From the NCBI GenBank assembly GCA_034769895.1, contig CM068367.1, positions 90,172,399 through 90,236,398 on the forward strand: a DNA stretch of 64,000 nt, given 5' to 3'. Below, in pieces: positions 52,919-63,286 of the stretch (its first letter is position 1; every line of letters starts with the position of its first letter). A program made the translations under genes and the position numbers. Under the pieces are notes generated by a model. It worked only from the letters and a program-made list of their open reading frames with translations. It had not been told where the DNA came from and made no database searches. This DNA comes from Magicicada septendecula. Lineage: Eukaryota; Arthropoda; Insecta; Hemiptera; Cicadidae.

Positions 52919-55900
52919 ATGGCAGAATTTGAAGCCGAAGTATTTAGTTCTAAATATATTTTTCTAGTAGATTCAGGGAGTGAACTGACTGCTATAGACG
53001 ATAGAATGTTTGAAAAAATCAAAAATCAGACTACAGAAACAATTCCACAATTACCAGTACTGGGAATTAGTGTTATAGGAGTAACGGGTGTTCGCAGTAA
53101 AAAAGTAACCAAACAAATAATGCTACAATTAAAAGTAAATGAGAACACAATAAATGTACCTTTCTTAGTGATTCCAGGACTCAATATGGGAGCTATAATA
53201 GGTAATGATTTTTTGAATAATTTCAAAGTAGAATTAAACTATTACACACAGATTATGAAATTAAATAATAATAATAATATAATTGAAATACCATTCATAC
53301 AAAAGAAAGTTGTAGGAATGAAAGCATTAAAAATAATTAGTAAGGGAATGTTAATTTCGGACAATGATATAAATGAGTGTAGACCCTTAATGATAAATTA
53401 TTGTAACTTGAGAGTAAATAATAATGAGTTATTTGACAATGAAAATAATTGGGAGGAGAAAATGAATAAAATCCTATATCAAGAGGGGGAATTTAGCTAC
53501 CAAGACAGAGAAAAAATAGTACTAATAATAAACAAAAATAAATCAGTTTTTTCAGATGAACCCGGTTTGGTAAAGAATTTTAAAGGTAAATTAGTCGTTA
53601 AAGAAAAAACACCCTTTGCACCTAAAGCCTATCCGGTACCATACTCCAAGAGGGGTTTAGTACAGGAGGAAATAAATAAAATGTTGAGGGAAGGTATAAT
53701 AGAAAAATCTACATCACCATATTCCAACCCTTTAGTAGTGGTGACAAAGAAAGATTTATCGATAAGATTATGTTTAGACGCAAGACAAGTAAACAGAATA
53801 ATTGTTCCAGACAGAGAATCACCGGAACCAGTAAGCGAAATTCTGCAACGTTTTAGTGGGACCAAATACATCACCACCTTAGACTTGACTGCAGGCTACT
53901 GGCAGATAGAGCTGGAAGAGGAGTCTCGGCAGTATGTGGCATTTCTATACAACGGTAGGAATTACCAATTTCGAAGACTACCTTTTGGACTCAACGTAAG
54001 TGTTTCAATTTTTATCAAATGCCTGGATTATGTGCTAGGGAGAGAGATTTTAGAATTCGCAACCGTTTATGTAGATGATATAGTAATTACATCACCAGAC
54101 ATTGATACACACTGTGAAAGGTTAGATAGGGTACTACGTAGACTGAATGAGTATGGCATAACCGTTAAAGTTAAGAAGTCAGAATTTTTGAAAGAACAAG
54201 TTAATTTTTTAGGACATATAATTTCAGCAAGGGGTATTAGTACAGACCCTAAGAAGGTAGAAATAATACAAAATTTTCCGATACCAAAAAATGTTAAACA
54301 GTTGCAAAATTTTTTAGGATTGTGCAATTATTATAGGCAATTTGCAGACAAATATTCATATTTAACAGTACAATTGGGACATTTATTAAATAAAGACAAT
54401 CGATGGCGGTGGAATTTAAAGGAGCAAAATATATTCGAGCTGATAAAAAATAAATTCTTAAACACAGTTATATTAGCTCATCCTAATTTTTCAGAGCCAT
54501 TTTATATACACACAGACGCGTCAGACATTGCCTTAGGAGTAGAGTTGTTTCAGTTAGATGGGAGTGATAACCACAAAGTAGTAGCTTTTGCAAGTAGATC
54601 TCTATTAACTAGTGAAAAGAACTACACTACGACGGAGAAGGAGGCGTTATCAATTGTTTTCGCCTGTAGGAAGTTTAGAACGTACTTGTTAGGAAATAAA
54701 GTAATCATAAGGTCCGACCATCAAGCTTTAACGTTTTTAAAAAACTGTAAATTAACGCATGGTAGGTTAGTGCGGTGGATGTTAATATTACAAGAATATG
54801 ACTTAACAATTGAGTATTGTAAGGGTAAAGAAAATATAGTAGCTGATGTCCTATCCAGAACAGATTTTGATAATAATACCGAAGTAGACATAGCAAATAC
54901 ATATAAAATTTTTATAGTAAAAGAAGCGGGGAACGTAAATATGAAAAAATTAATAAGTAACTTAGCAACAGAACAAGAAAGAGACACCGAACTTAATAAA
55001 ATAATATTAGCTTTGAGTCAAATACCCAACGTACCTCATAAGTGGGAGAAACATTTTAGCTTGTTTAATAAACACTTATTTCATCGGGCAAATGAACAGG
55101 GAGATGATTGGAAGTTATGTATCCCTAAAGTTATAATACCTGGAGTAGTGAGAGACTGCCATCTAAGGCATGGCCATATAGGCCCCAAGAAATGTAGTGA
55201 TATATTAAAGGAGTCATGTAAATTTAATAATATGGAAAGAACGGTGCGTAAAATATTACAAACATGTGAAATTTGTCAGAAAGCTAAAGTAAACAATCGT
55301 AAACAGGAGGGTTTAATGCAACATGTAATGCCAGACAGTCCTTTAGCATTAGTTGCCGTTGATTTATATGGCCCGTTACCCAAAGGTCGAGGAGGGGTAA
55401 ATTATTTATTTGTTGTATTAGATGTTTTTACCAAATTTGTAAAATTGTACCCGATTAAAAAGGCAACCTCATCAGTGTTGGCTAGGAAAATAGTGAATGA
55501 ATACCTTGTTGAAGTAGGTAAGCCGAAAATAGTATTATCAGATCATGGTTCGCAGTTCACCAGCAACACCTGGCGGGAAACTTTAGGTTGGGAAAATATT
55601 TTAGTTAAACATACATCAGTGTATCATCCACAGTCAAATCCAAGTGAACGGGTTATGCGGGAGTTAGGTAGAATGTTTAGGACTTTTTGCCATAAAAAAC
55701 ATTCTTTGTGGGCCACTTTTGTGTGCAAAATTGAGGGGTATATTAACAATAGTTTACATGAATCCACTAGTTACAGCCCATGTGAGTTGATGTTTCAGAG
55801 AAGACCGTCACGCATATTAGAAGAGCTAGTAAAGTTTCCAACCCGGACGGAAATACCACATGATAGGAAATTGGTAATCGCTAGGGAGCGCCTGCTGAGT

Positions 55901-56164
55901 AAGGCCGAACAGAGGAAACGGAGGCATGACCGGAATTTAACACCCATACAATACGAGGTAGGACAACTAGTATTAATAAAAAATCACGATCAATCATCAG
56001 CATTGGACAAAGAAATTAAGAAATTCTTCCTATTGTATGACGGTCCATATGAGGTTAGCCAAGTGAAAATGGAGAATGCGTATGTTTTAGTAGATTTGCA
56101 AACTCGAGAAATAAAGGGAACCTATAATGTGACCCAGTTAAAAAAGTATTATCTAGCTGAGTGA
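52919..56164 (+). CDS. pol: Element 4 Pol: protease, RT, RNase H, integrase
   Basis: 1081 aa. Protease FLVDSGSELTAID (DSG at 18-20). RT Asp322 (TLDLTAGYWQI), LPFGL, YVDD at 384-387. RNase H IHTDASDIALG (Asp533) and IRSDHQAL (about 598). Integrase zinc region His751/His753-type HGHIG with Cys783 and Cys786; DD35E triad Asp815 (VDLYGPL), Asp875 (SDHGSQF), Glu910 (NPSERV). C-terminal LLYDGPYEVSQV is a GPY/F module. All catalytic residues I can check are present. The true start may be upstream by frameshift from gag, since coding-like sequence (LTNIHNDLSDEEAGESNNA region) precedes the first Met. Confidence 0.94.
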   Translation: MAEFEAEVFSSKYIFLVDSGSELTAIDDRMFEKIKNQTTETIPQLPVLGISVIGVTGVRSKKVTKQIMLQLKVNENTINVPFLVIPGLNMGAIIGNDFLNNFKVELNYYTQIMKLNNNNNIIEIPFIQKKVVGMKALKIISKGMLISDNDINECRPLMINYCNLRVNNNELFDNENNWEEKMNKILYQEGEFSYQDREKIVLIINKNKSVFSDEPGLVKNFKGKLVVKEKTPFAPKAYPVPYSKRGLVQEEINKMLREGIIEKSTSPYSNPLVVVTKKDLSIRLCLDARQVNRIIVPDRESPEPVSEILQRFSGTKYITTLDLTAGYWQIELEEESRQYVAFLYNGRNYQFRRLPFGLNVSVSIFIKCLDYVLGREILEFATVYVDDIVITSPDIDTHCERLDRVLRRLNEYGITVKVKKSEFLKEQVNFLGHIISARGISTDPKKVEIIQNFPIPKNVKQLQNFLGLCNYYRQFADKYSYLTVQLGHLLNKDNRWRWNLKEQNIFELIKNKFLNTVILAHPNFSEPFYIHTDASDIALGVELFQLDGSDNHKVVAFASRSLLTSEKNYTTTEKEALSIVFACRKFRTYLLGNKVIIRSDHQALTFLKNCKLTHGRLVRWMLILQEYDLTIEYCKGKENIVADVLSRTDFDNNTEVDIANTYKIFIVKEAGNVNMKKLISNLATEQERDTELNKIILALSQIPNVPHKWEKHFSLFNKHLFHRANEQGDDWKLCIPKVIIPGVVRDCHLRHGHIGPKKCSDILKESCKFNNMERTVRKILQTCEICQKAKVNNRKQEGLMQHVMPDSPLALVAVDLYGPLPKGRGGVNYLFVVLDVFTKFVKLYPIKKATSSVLARKIVNEYLVEVGKPKIVLSDHGSQFTSNTWRETLGWENILVKHTSVYHPQSNPSERVMRELGRMFRTFCHKKHSLWATFVCKIEGYINNSLHESTSYSPCELMFQRRPSRILEELVKFPTRTEIPHDRKLVIARERLLSKAEQRKRRHDRNLTPIQYEVGQLVLIKNHDQSSALDKEIKKFFLLYDGPYEVSQVKMENAYVLVDLQTREIKGTYNVTQLKKYYLAE

Positions 56165-57765
56165 TGATGGATGTATTTGTACATATTAAAATTATCGTAC
56201 ATAAACAGACATTTTTATATTCTATTATTATAAATTGTTACTATTGTTTATACACACATTATGTATTTTATATAATATTTTATATAATACCACCAAGACT
56301 AGAAATGTCATGTAATTTAAATTTTTATTTAAAAAAAAAAAAAAAAAAAAAAAAAACTTGTGATTCCCCAAATTTTCGGGCGGTCACGGCCTCACCGAAC
56401 CCTGACCGTGGAATTGGTTTAGCTTTAACAGCTATGGTTGGGGCACATTACGATTACGCGCTGACCATAACTGGCCATAGCTGTTATCGTTGTAAAGGTG
56501 TACTTTGAAATTGATGGGGGGTAAATAAAAAGGGGAATCACCAAACTATGGAACAGCGGCTGCCACTCTGTTCGAGAAGGAACAGCAGAGCCAGGTGGTA
56601 GATCCGTTTAAGGGTGCATGATTATTAACGAGAACATGATGATGTTCACCAATTTAAACTTAACAGCGGAAGCAGAGACACGGAGCGGTAAAACCCTGCT
56701 CCAAAATATACAGTCTCTGTGGAAGCGAAAGGGCGAAACAGTCCTCCATAATCTGAAATAGAGTGTGTGGCTGGGAGGTGGCTCAGAGGAGCCACGAATG
56801 TAAATTTTATAACATAAAAATGTTTTACTAATTCAAATTTGATCCTATAAAAAAACTGCTTGTGCTCTGTTAAATAACTAGCTGCTCAGACAAGTCAATA
56901 CAAGTCGTTCATGCTATAATTTTAAGTGTATTATTATTATTGTTGTACGTTAGATATAAGAATTGATAAAGATATATTTCATGCAATTTGCTCAATTTTG
57001 AAATGTGTTTACAATTAGCTAGGGAAGGTGTTTATTTGAATAATTTAAATGTCAATCCAATGGTTAATTATAATAATACTTTGTTAATTTTAAATGTTGT
57101 ATTTTATTATGTTTTTGCGTTGCAAGACTGAATTTTACAGGAGTTTAATGTATTCACAGATGTAACTTGTACATAACGTATGTAGGTCAAGGATCTGGAC
57201 TTGACCCAGTTTTGGTCAGCTGATGGGTGATGTTCTATACTAAACCAGTTTTGGCAAAGAAGCGAGGCCAATCTTGTTTATTCGTTAATTTAAATAAGTT
57301 CAAATAAATTTCCTATTGAGAAAAAATGTTATAAAATGTAAATTTTTGAATTTAAATTTTTTTTTTGTTTTGAAAAAAAAAAATGATAGGTAGGAATTAA
57401 CAAGTACGTGTATGCGCCCAGTATTGCTGAAGGCGACCCAGTTTGCATGTAAGGGGGAACAGATCGGTTGAGGATCTGGCATGATATAAGCCAGGGAGTG
57501 AGGGTTTTGGGGGGTAGCATGTTAGAAGGTGAGGTGCGCTGTGGTACTGGTCGGTTCGATTTCTCGGTGTTGGGATCTCTTACGGAGAAGTCCAGTGATC
57601 TCGTTCAGATGAGTCCATAGTCGCCAAGCCAGGGGGGTAGTTTACCCATGAGGTGTTAAGAAATTAAAGGGGGGTTGTTGGCTCCATATCCTCACCGGTC
57701 CTCTTAGGGGTTTTGGCAATGAGATACCTTCTGTTTCGGCAGAAGATCTCTCATTGGGGGGGTAT
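56165..57765 (+). other. Element 4 non-coding 3' region with A26 tract and polypurine tract
   Basis: 1.6 kb between pol stop and right LTR. A run of 26 A at 56331-56356 is followed by a compact set of inverted repeats (56360-56541). Several further GC-richer patches (56560-56770, 57420-57765) hold no recognisable protein, so there is no env. The end, TCATTGGGGGGGTAT before TGTAATGGG, serves as polypurine tract. Confidence 0.8.
56360..56541 (+). ncRNA. Multibranch RNA-structure candidate in element 4 3' region
   Basis: An outer 10-bp stem GTGATTCCCC (56360-56369) / GGGGAATCAC (56532-56541) encloses CGGTCA (56381-56386) / TGACCG (56403-56408) and a perfect 12-bp stem TAACAGCTATGG (56426-56437) / CCATAGCTGTTA (56475-56486). 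Three perfectly paired, properly nested stems in 182 nt directly behind an A26 tract suggest a structured RNA, possibly an export/packaging element or a captured transcript. Identity unknown. Confidence 0.5.
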
Positions 57766-58938
57766 TGTAATGGGACAATTTTGAAGGAGGTATGTTTTTT
57801 TTTTTATTTCATTTAATATCAACTATTGGGAAATAATCGGTTTGGACACCCTTTGCGGCCACCGAGACCACTAACACTTATTTGGACACCCTGTATACAA
57901 TCCTGTACCGGTCCGTGCCTAGCGCACAACGATAACACCGTGGAATGTCAGCTTGTGCGCACATGCGTGTATCCTCCGTTGGGGAGGAGTAACAAAAACT
58001 TGGTGAATAACGCTCAACGACAATGGAATGTGGCAGTGCGTGTGCGCCCGTGTGCCGCTATCTGTACTCTCGACACCAAAGTCGATCACCGGAACCAGCC
58101 ATGTGAGATGCCGCAACCAATCACAGCACGAGCTGGCGGAAATGTTTTTCTTGACCAACGCATTTGTAGTGTGGTCAGTCGACAAAATCCCCCATGCCCG
58201 GCCGGGACAAGGTTCGCAGTTCGCGACCTTTAAATCTTGCATTTTAACATATTCTGAAGTGTAACAGTAAATTTGAAGATAAACAGTTAAATCCGACAGT
58301 GTGAACGAAGTTAGCAGAGTGTAGCAAAAGTGAAAAATGTGACAAATAAACAGGACATTCATTTACATGCACGACGCCACACGCGGTCAGCCGAAGGACT
58401 CTGGTTAAGTAGTCGACTCAAACCTAATTTCAATTATTTTTCAAATTCATAAAAAATGGGGGTTATAACTAAATTAAAGGGAATCTGATAGTATGAGAGA
58501 GAGAGAGAGAGAGCAATATGGGTCGCTTTCATAATTTAGATACCATGGTTATAATGTTAAGTGTTTAGTCATAAGTATCGCAACTATTTTCATTTCATGT
58601 ATGACGAGTATCAATGTTTTCAAGCAAAGTTTTTTCGAATGAACCGCTAGTAACTTAAAATTGAACTGATATTCCAATAATTATTAACGATGTAATGTAA
58701 AAGAAATTGATGAAGAGGGAGTTAATATTTAATAGTTAATATCAAAAAATTAAAAGTTAATAAAAAGTGTCAATTAAACACATCAATGTGTGTTTGTCAT
58801 TGCATTGCCCGTTTTTCTCTGCCTGAGTACATCAGACGACATCCTGGTAAACCCTTATATATATTTGCAACTGGTAAGTGACAGTTTCTTCAGTATGTCA
58901 ACAATTTAATTAATTAATTTAAAGCTAATAACACTTCA
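57766..58938 (+). repeat. Element 4 right LTR
   Basis: Direct repeat of 49876-51047 with one extra T in the T-run and isolated substitutions (for example CCCTGTATACAATCC versus CTCTGTATACAGTCC). Ends AATAACACTTCA before ATCA. Confidence 0.95.
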
Positions 58939-60297
58939 ATCATGATACTGGATCTAATGTTTTTTGTTTAACCGCTCATGCAGGTTGTGGAAAAACATTC
59001 ACACAAACAGCAATCGTTCACAAATTAAATTCGCTTAATCTTAGTTGCATTGCAACAGCGTTCAGTGGCATAGCTTCAACTCTATTACTTGGAGGTAGAA
59101 CTTTACACAATGTGTTTAAATTGCCTATACCCATTTTGGAAAATTCTGTAGCGAATATTACCGCAAATAGTAGCTATGGACGTTACATAAATTCATCATC
59201 ATTGATAATTATTGATGAAATTTCTATGTGCCCACTGCAAGTGTTGAAAATCATAGATAGATTATTGCAGGATCTATGCGATGAAAATGATAAACATAAA
59301 CCATTTTGAGGGAAATGATACGTCTGTGCGGTGATTTTCGGCAAATCTTACCAGTTGTCCTAAATGGATCACGTGCAACTTTAATTGAAAATTGTGTCAC
59401 GAGTTGGCATAAATTTGTTTATTTTCATAAAGTAACGTTTACTCAAAATATGAGAGCCTTACCAAGTGAAATAGAATTTGTCGAATTCTTGAAAAAAATT
59501 GGTAATGATGAAGCCCCACAATTCCCTTAGTTTGGTGAAAATATTATTGAAATACCTCGGCAATTAATAGGAGATGAAAATAATATTATTAATGAGGTGT
59601 ATGGAAATATTTCCGAAAACATACTCTCAGATAACATGTTAAGTCAGTTATTTTAGCACCTAAAAATGATGATTGTACTTTTATTAATACTGATATACTT
59701 AATCGAATACCAGCTGAACAGAAAACATATCATAGCTACGATAAAATAATTTGTGATGATGACAATGAAATCAATAACCATCCAGTAGAGTTTTTGAATT
59801 CTTTGACTATTAGTGGTTTGCCACCACATAAGTTAGTATTGAAAGTTAATTGCATCGTTTTACTGATCAGAAACTTAAATACAAAGGAAGCATTAGTCAA
59901 TGGAACAAGAATGCGCATCAAGTGTATGCATCGTAATACTATTGATTACAAAGTTTTAACTGGAACCGCACACAATAAGAGAATTTTGATTCCATGTATA
60001 AATTTAACATATTCCGGTACTGTTTTACCATTTAACTTTCAAAGAACTCAATTTCCAATTATACCTGCATTTGCGATGACAATAAATAAGTCTCAAGGAC
60101 AAACATTCGAAAAAATTGGAATTTTATTGAGGCAGCCAGTTTTTACACATGGTCAATTGTACTTCGCAGCAAGTAGAGTTCGATCATTCGATGGTTTGAA
60201 ATTTTATATTTCCGAATATAATGGCCAAGGGCATTTAGCAAATGATGAAAGAGTGTTTACAAAAAACATCGTTTACACAGAAGTTCTGAATCATTAA
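58939..60297 (+). pseudogene. Helitron helicase, continued
   Basis: Resumes the frame cut at 49875. Walker A TAHAGCGKTFTQ, Walker B LIIIDEISM, RLCGDFRQILPVV and the C-terminal PAFAMTINKSQGQTF and LYFAASRVRS blocks identify the Pif1-like superfamily 1 helicase of Helitrons. Frames break near 59308, at a TAG at 59528-59530 and again near 59655, and resume at 59794 to the natural TAA at 60295-60297. Inactive. Confidence 0.9.
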
Positions 60298-60767
60298 ATT
60301 CACTTTCAAACTATTTTAAGTTCAATGGACAACATTTATTTTTTTAACCACTCGGTTTTTTTGATTTAATGAAAAATATATGAAAAAATACAAGGCACGT
60401 ATTTTTTATTTCATTTTTTATTTATATTAATTTTTTATTTAAATTTTATATAATTCGAAAAAGATAGGCAAAATAACTGTGTAGCCTTGGCGAAACCTGG
60501 TCAGTATGGCAATAAAAAAAACCCAAGGAAATGCCAAAAAACGCGTTATTGCTTTTTAAATATGGCTTAGCCAAGCTAAACCTCATTTTTCCTATCTTTC
60601 ATATTTTTCAAATAACTCGAAAATTAATGCATAGAAAAAAAATTAAAAAATTATATAAGCTTTGTAGCAGATAATCTTCAAACTGTTTTCGAATTTTGTA
60701 CCTTACCAAAAATGAAATTTTGAATTAAACGGAATAAATCCTATTGTAGTCCCAAGCCACGTGTTTG
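60298..60767 (+). other. Helitron 3' non-coding region
   Basis: AT-rich and with no open frame of note between the helicase stop and the inverted-repeat element at 60768. Confidence 0.6.
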
Positions 60768-61068
60768 TTAACCAAATACACTGCACTCACCGTCTATGGC
60801 TTTTTTCCGTGATGTTTTGTCCAGTTTACATGGACTTACAGAGTACGGCGCGTGTTGTCTTGCAAGGCACACCGAACATTTTTAAAACGAATTTATGTAC
60901 ATAGTTTAATTACCGTATTGTGTTTTTAATATTTTGACAAATGTCATTTTTTATGACATAGATTGATTTTATAAGTTCTGATGATGAGGCAAGTGCCTTG
61001 AAACATGTAAACTGGACAAAACATCACGGAAAAAAGCCATAGACGGTGAGTGCAGTGTATTTGGTTAA
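60768..61068. mobile_element. TTAA-flanked inverted-repeat element inside the Helitron tail
   Basis: 60768-60832 and 61004-61068 are perfect reverse complements (65 bp including terminal TTAA), starting TTAACCAAATACACTGCACT and ending in CATG at the inner side. TTAA ends recall piggyBac or Kolobok MITEs. However, a hammerhead-like core overlaps the inner border of the right arm, as in Penelope-derived termini. Non-coding, about 300 bp. Confidence 0.8.
60973..61014 (+). ncRNA. Hammerhead-ribozyme-like motif in the inverted-repeat element
   Basis: Stem I strand AGTT, core CTGATGA (60978-60984), one extra T, stem II GAGGCA-AG-TGCCTT, core GAAA (61000-61003), minimal stem III CATG, TA at the cleavage position, then AACT pairing with AGTT. 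The core is a textbook CUGAUGA...GAAA, with stem I of 4 bp and the same extra U as the two Penelope motifs. The 3' half lies in the right inverted repeat. Confidence 0.55.
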
Positions 61069-61447
61069 AAATGAAATGTAATCCACTGGAATTGAAAACA
61101 ATGTATCTTATACTTCTATGAATGTCAAGTCTCATTTTTATTAGCGTTTATTTGATTCAATAATAACATGAAAAAATTAAAACTGACAATGAATTATGTC
61201 AAAAAATAAATACGAATACAAGCTGTAATTGTGTTTTTTTTTTCAACTGTTACCAACATTAAATTTTAAATTTCATAGGTATTGCAGGGAATTAAGGCAA
61301 ACAACACACGCTAATGACGTATTTGTACACGCTCGCAGCTGACGTAATAGAACAAAATTCAAAAAAATTATATGCAATGATTTTAGAGGTATACTCTTTG
61401 ACAAAAGAACCTCAATAACATTCAAACTTAAAAATTTAATGAATTAC

Positions 61448-61478
61448 GGTCGAATTTCGACCACTGGGCGACCACTAG
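61448..61478 (+). terminator. Helitron 3' terminus: hairpin and CTAG
   Basis: Perfect hairpin GGTCGAATTTCGACC (7-bp stem, 1-nt loop), then 12 nt, then CTAG at 61475-61478 and T. Helitron 3' ends use this arrangement to signal the end of strand transfer. Confidence 0.88.
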
Positions 61479-61868
61479 TAATTATTATTATATTATATTA
61501 TTATAAACTTATCACAGTAAAAAACTAACAAAAACTTTCCGTAGCACTGTTTCCAAAACACACAACAAAACAAAATTCTATTTCAGTTCAGCATGTAAAC
61601 AGAAAGGTGTACCAATGAACACTCAGTGTGGCCAACTTACAAAAAGATGTTAGTAAAATGTAATAAAAAAATAATTCAAATACACAAATACAGTACATCT
61701 ATTACCGGTACAAAACAAGCACTTAGTAATATACTACACGTAAGGAAGTCAAATTCTGGCAAAACATATGTTAAAAAATTAATAAAAATATTTCTAGTTG
61801 TCATAGAAACATGATTTAGGCATTGTTGGAAAGCGGGAATTTCAAACATTTGTATAAGGTTAAAATCT
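61479..61868 (-). other. Upstream region of the Mutator-like element
   Basis: AT-rich DNA between the Helitron end and the resumed hAT coding sequence. By position it is the promoter side of the minus-strand Mutator-like gene. The junction with the hAT element lies near 61860 but could not be set exactly. Confidence 0.5.
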
Positions 61869-62511
61869 CAAATTTGACTTTTTTGTCGACTTTTCACTAC
61901 AATCCTTGACACTGAAAGATGAAGACAAATCTCTATTTTTTCGTCTGTCAGAAACTATTTCTGTACTGCCTGTGATTACATGGTCAATAAGTTCCCTTTC
62001 AGGAGTGATGTCCTGAAGCATGCACAGGTTGCAAAACTTGACAGCATCGAAGAAGCTCAGTTTTCTTCCGTTAATTTCTTTTTGGATGAGTTTCCCATTA
62101 TTCTGTTGCAGAAAGGAAATGAAACAAGAGATGATGCTGTCAGTGAACTCCAAAGGCAGTTTGCAGCCCTTCAGATAGATGACTGTTGAAGGTAAACAGG
62201 GTTCGGTTGTTTCTAAATGGGCTCAGGTGTCAAACATCCTTGAAGCTGATGGACATCATAAATTCGACAGAATCTCTAGATTCATGTTGTGTATTCTTAC
62301 AATACCGCATAGTAATGCAGAATTCGAGCGGATTTTTAGCCTAGTTAAGAAGAATAGGACTCAGTTCAGGTCATCTATGTCCAATGGAACTCTGGAAGCC
62401 ATTTCCATTTTGAAGACGAACAGTTTTGAACCATGTCATAAAAGCACTTTTTCTAAAGACTTTTTAAAGAAAGCTAAACAAGCTACAAGTTTATCCCTTA
62501 AATCGGACTAA
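61869..62511 (+). pseudogene. hAT transposase, C-terminal part with dimerisation domain
   Basis: Pieces in three frames: SLTLKDEDKSLFF, then SSVRNYFCTACDYMVNKFPF and RSDVLKHAQVAKLDS (61980-62189), then from 62179 SRFMLCILTIPHSNAEFERI and FSLVKKNRTQFRSSMSNGTL. The last block (PHSNAEFERIFS) is the signature of the hAT C-terminal dimerisation region. It completes the transposase broken at 43984 and ends at a natural stop 389 bp before the right terminus. Confidence 0.88.
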
Positions 62512-62799
62512 AGGAAGTGCATGTGATTGTAAATAATATAAATAACTTCAGTGTACTGTATATAATTGTCTTTTGGTTTGAAGTTCAGCAAGATAGTCTT
62601 TTCTGCAAAATTTTCTTCGGTTGTGTGCATAGCCTACGAATAACGTTGGGTAAGCGGATTTCATTGATAAATTTTACAAGTACTTGTGGTCATTTAATTC
62701 ACGTTAAATATTTTGTCCTTTAGAATATTGTATTAATGCTATAGAACTCTAATTATCTGAAGTGAAAAATATGCATGCATTTTGTGTTGTTAAACTGCA

Positions 62800-62870
62800 T
62801 TTTGACGCACGGGTTCTTGCGTGTTTCGACACGCGGGTTCGGACGTATTTTGACGCGCGGGATTTTTACT
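62800..62870. repeat. Subterminal repeats of the hAT element (right side)
   Basis: Three degenerate units resembling TTTTGACGCACGGGTTC (near 62801), GTTTCGACACGCGGGTTCG (near 62822) and TTTTGACGCGCGGGATT (near 62848), all within 100 bp of the terminus. Confidence 0.65.
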
Positions 62871-62906
62871 GATTGACCTTTTGGAAAGTTGGCAGGTATG
62901 CATCTA

Positions 62907-63286
62907 ACTTCCCCGTATCAGAAGTTCCAGGGCCGTTGACAAACTCGTTGAGAATAGGTTAGGTAAAGGCGAGGTGACGTTAAAATAATTTAACTCACAT
63001 TCATAATTAACTAAATCTGTTCATTATTATTTATTATTATAATGATTATAAAGTGTTTTGAACAAACATACATAAAACCAGCCTTTAACAAAAACAGAAA
63101 CCTCTAAATCTATGTCAGGTTTGTTTACTCCTAGTGAAAGTTTAAATTAGTATTCCCAAAGAGAGATAAGCCTATAAATTCTCTTATTTTCTTTTAAACA
63201 GTAAAAGCTTAATAAAATCACAGTGTAAAGTAACACTGTTAATACTTTTAGTTTCAATTTATTTTTTATAACAAATTATACAGGTA
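62907..63286. other. Intron, no recognised features
   Basis: AT-rich sequence after the hAT element; nothing recognised. Confidence 0.6.

Larger units (their letters stand above)
49876..58938 (+). mobile_element. Young, structurally intact Ty3/gypsy element (element 4)
   Basis: LTRs at 49876-51047 and 57766-58938 (1172 and 1173 bp) differ at only a few positions. ATCA flanks both ends (49872-49875 and 58939-58942), and removing the element restores the Helitron helicase frame (HHDTGSNVFCLTAHAG). Gag (560 aa) and Pol (1081 aa) frames are open. A primer-binding site follows the left LTR by 1 nt and a G-rich tract precedes the right LTR. No env frame was found. This is the best candidate in the window for recent or current activity. 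Confidence 0.95.
46184..61478 (+). mobile_element. Helitron, interrupted by a Ty3/gypsy element
   Basis: The 5' end TCTATATATTAATACGTGAA lies immediately after host A46183. The 3' end is CTAG (61475-61478) followed by host T, preceded by the hairpin GGTCGAATTTCGACC (61448-61462). TC start, CTRR end with hairpin about 12 nt upstream and A|T insertion without duplication are diagnostic. It encodes a Rep/helicase protein in decayed form. Without the inner Ty3 element it is about 6.2 kb. It sits in the Mutator-like element. Confidence 0.9.
41634..62900 (+). mobile_element. hAT transposon, outermost of a four-level nest
   Basis: Left terminus CATACCTGCCAACTTTTACG and right terminus (reverse complement) CATACCTGCCAACTTTCCAA are inverted repeats of at least 16 bp. 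CATCTA flanks both sides (41628-41633 and 62901-62906); hAT elements usually duplicate 8 bp, and TACATCTA versus TGCATCTA match at 7 of 8. The transposase begins at 42477, breaks near 43984 and resumes near 61869. Removing about 17.9 kb of later insertions leaves an element of roughly 3.4 kb. Confidence 0.85.

Noticed and set aside
56161..56508. Possible env or accessory gene after element 4 pol
   Set aside because: The 115-aa frame runs through the poly-A tract (Lys run) and an RNA-structured region. No signal peptide plus transmembrane arrangement was found in the 1.6-kb 3' region.
61860..62153. Minus-strand 97-aa frame
   Set aside because: Antisense to the hAT transposase C-terminal part, whose motifs are clear on the plus strand.
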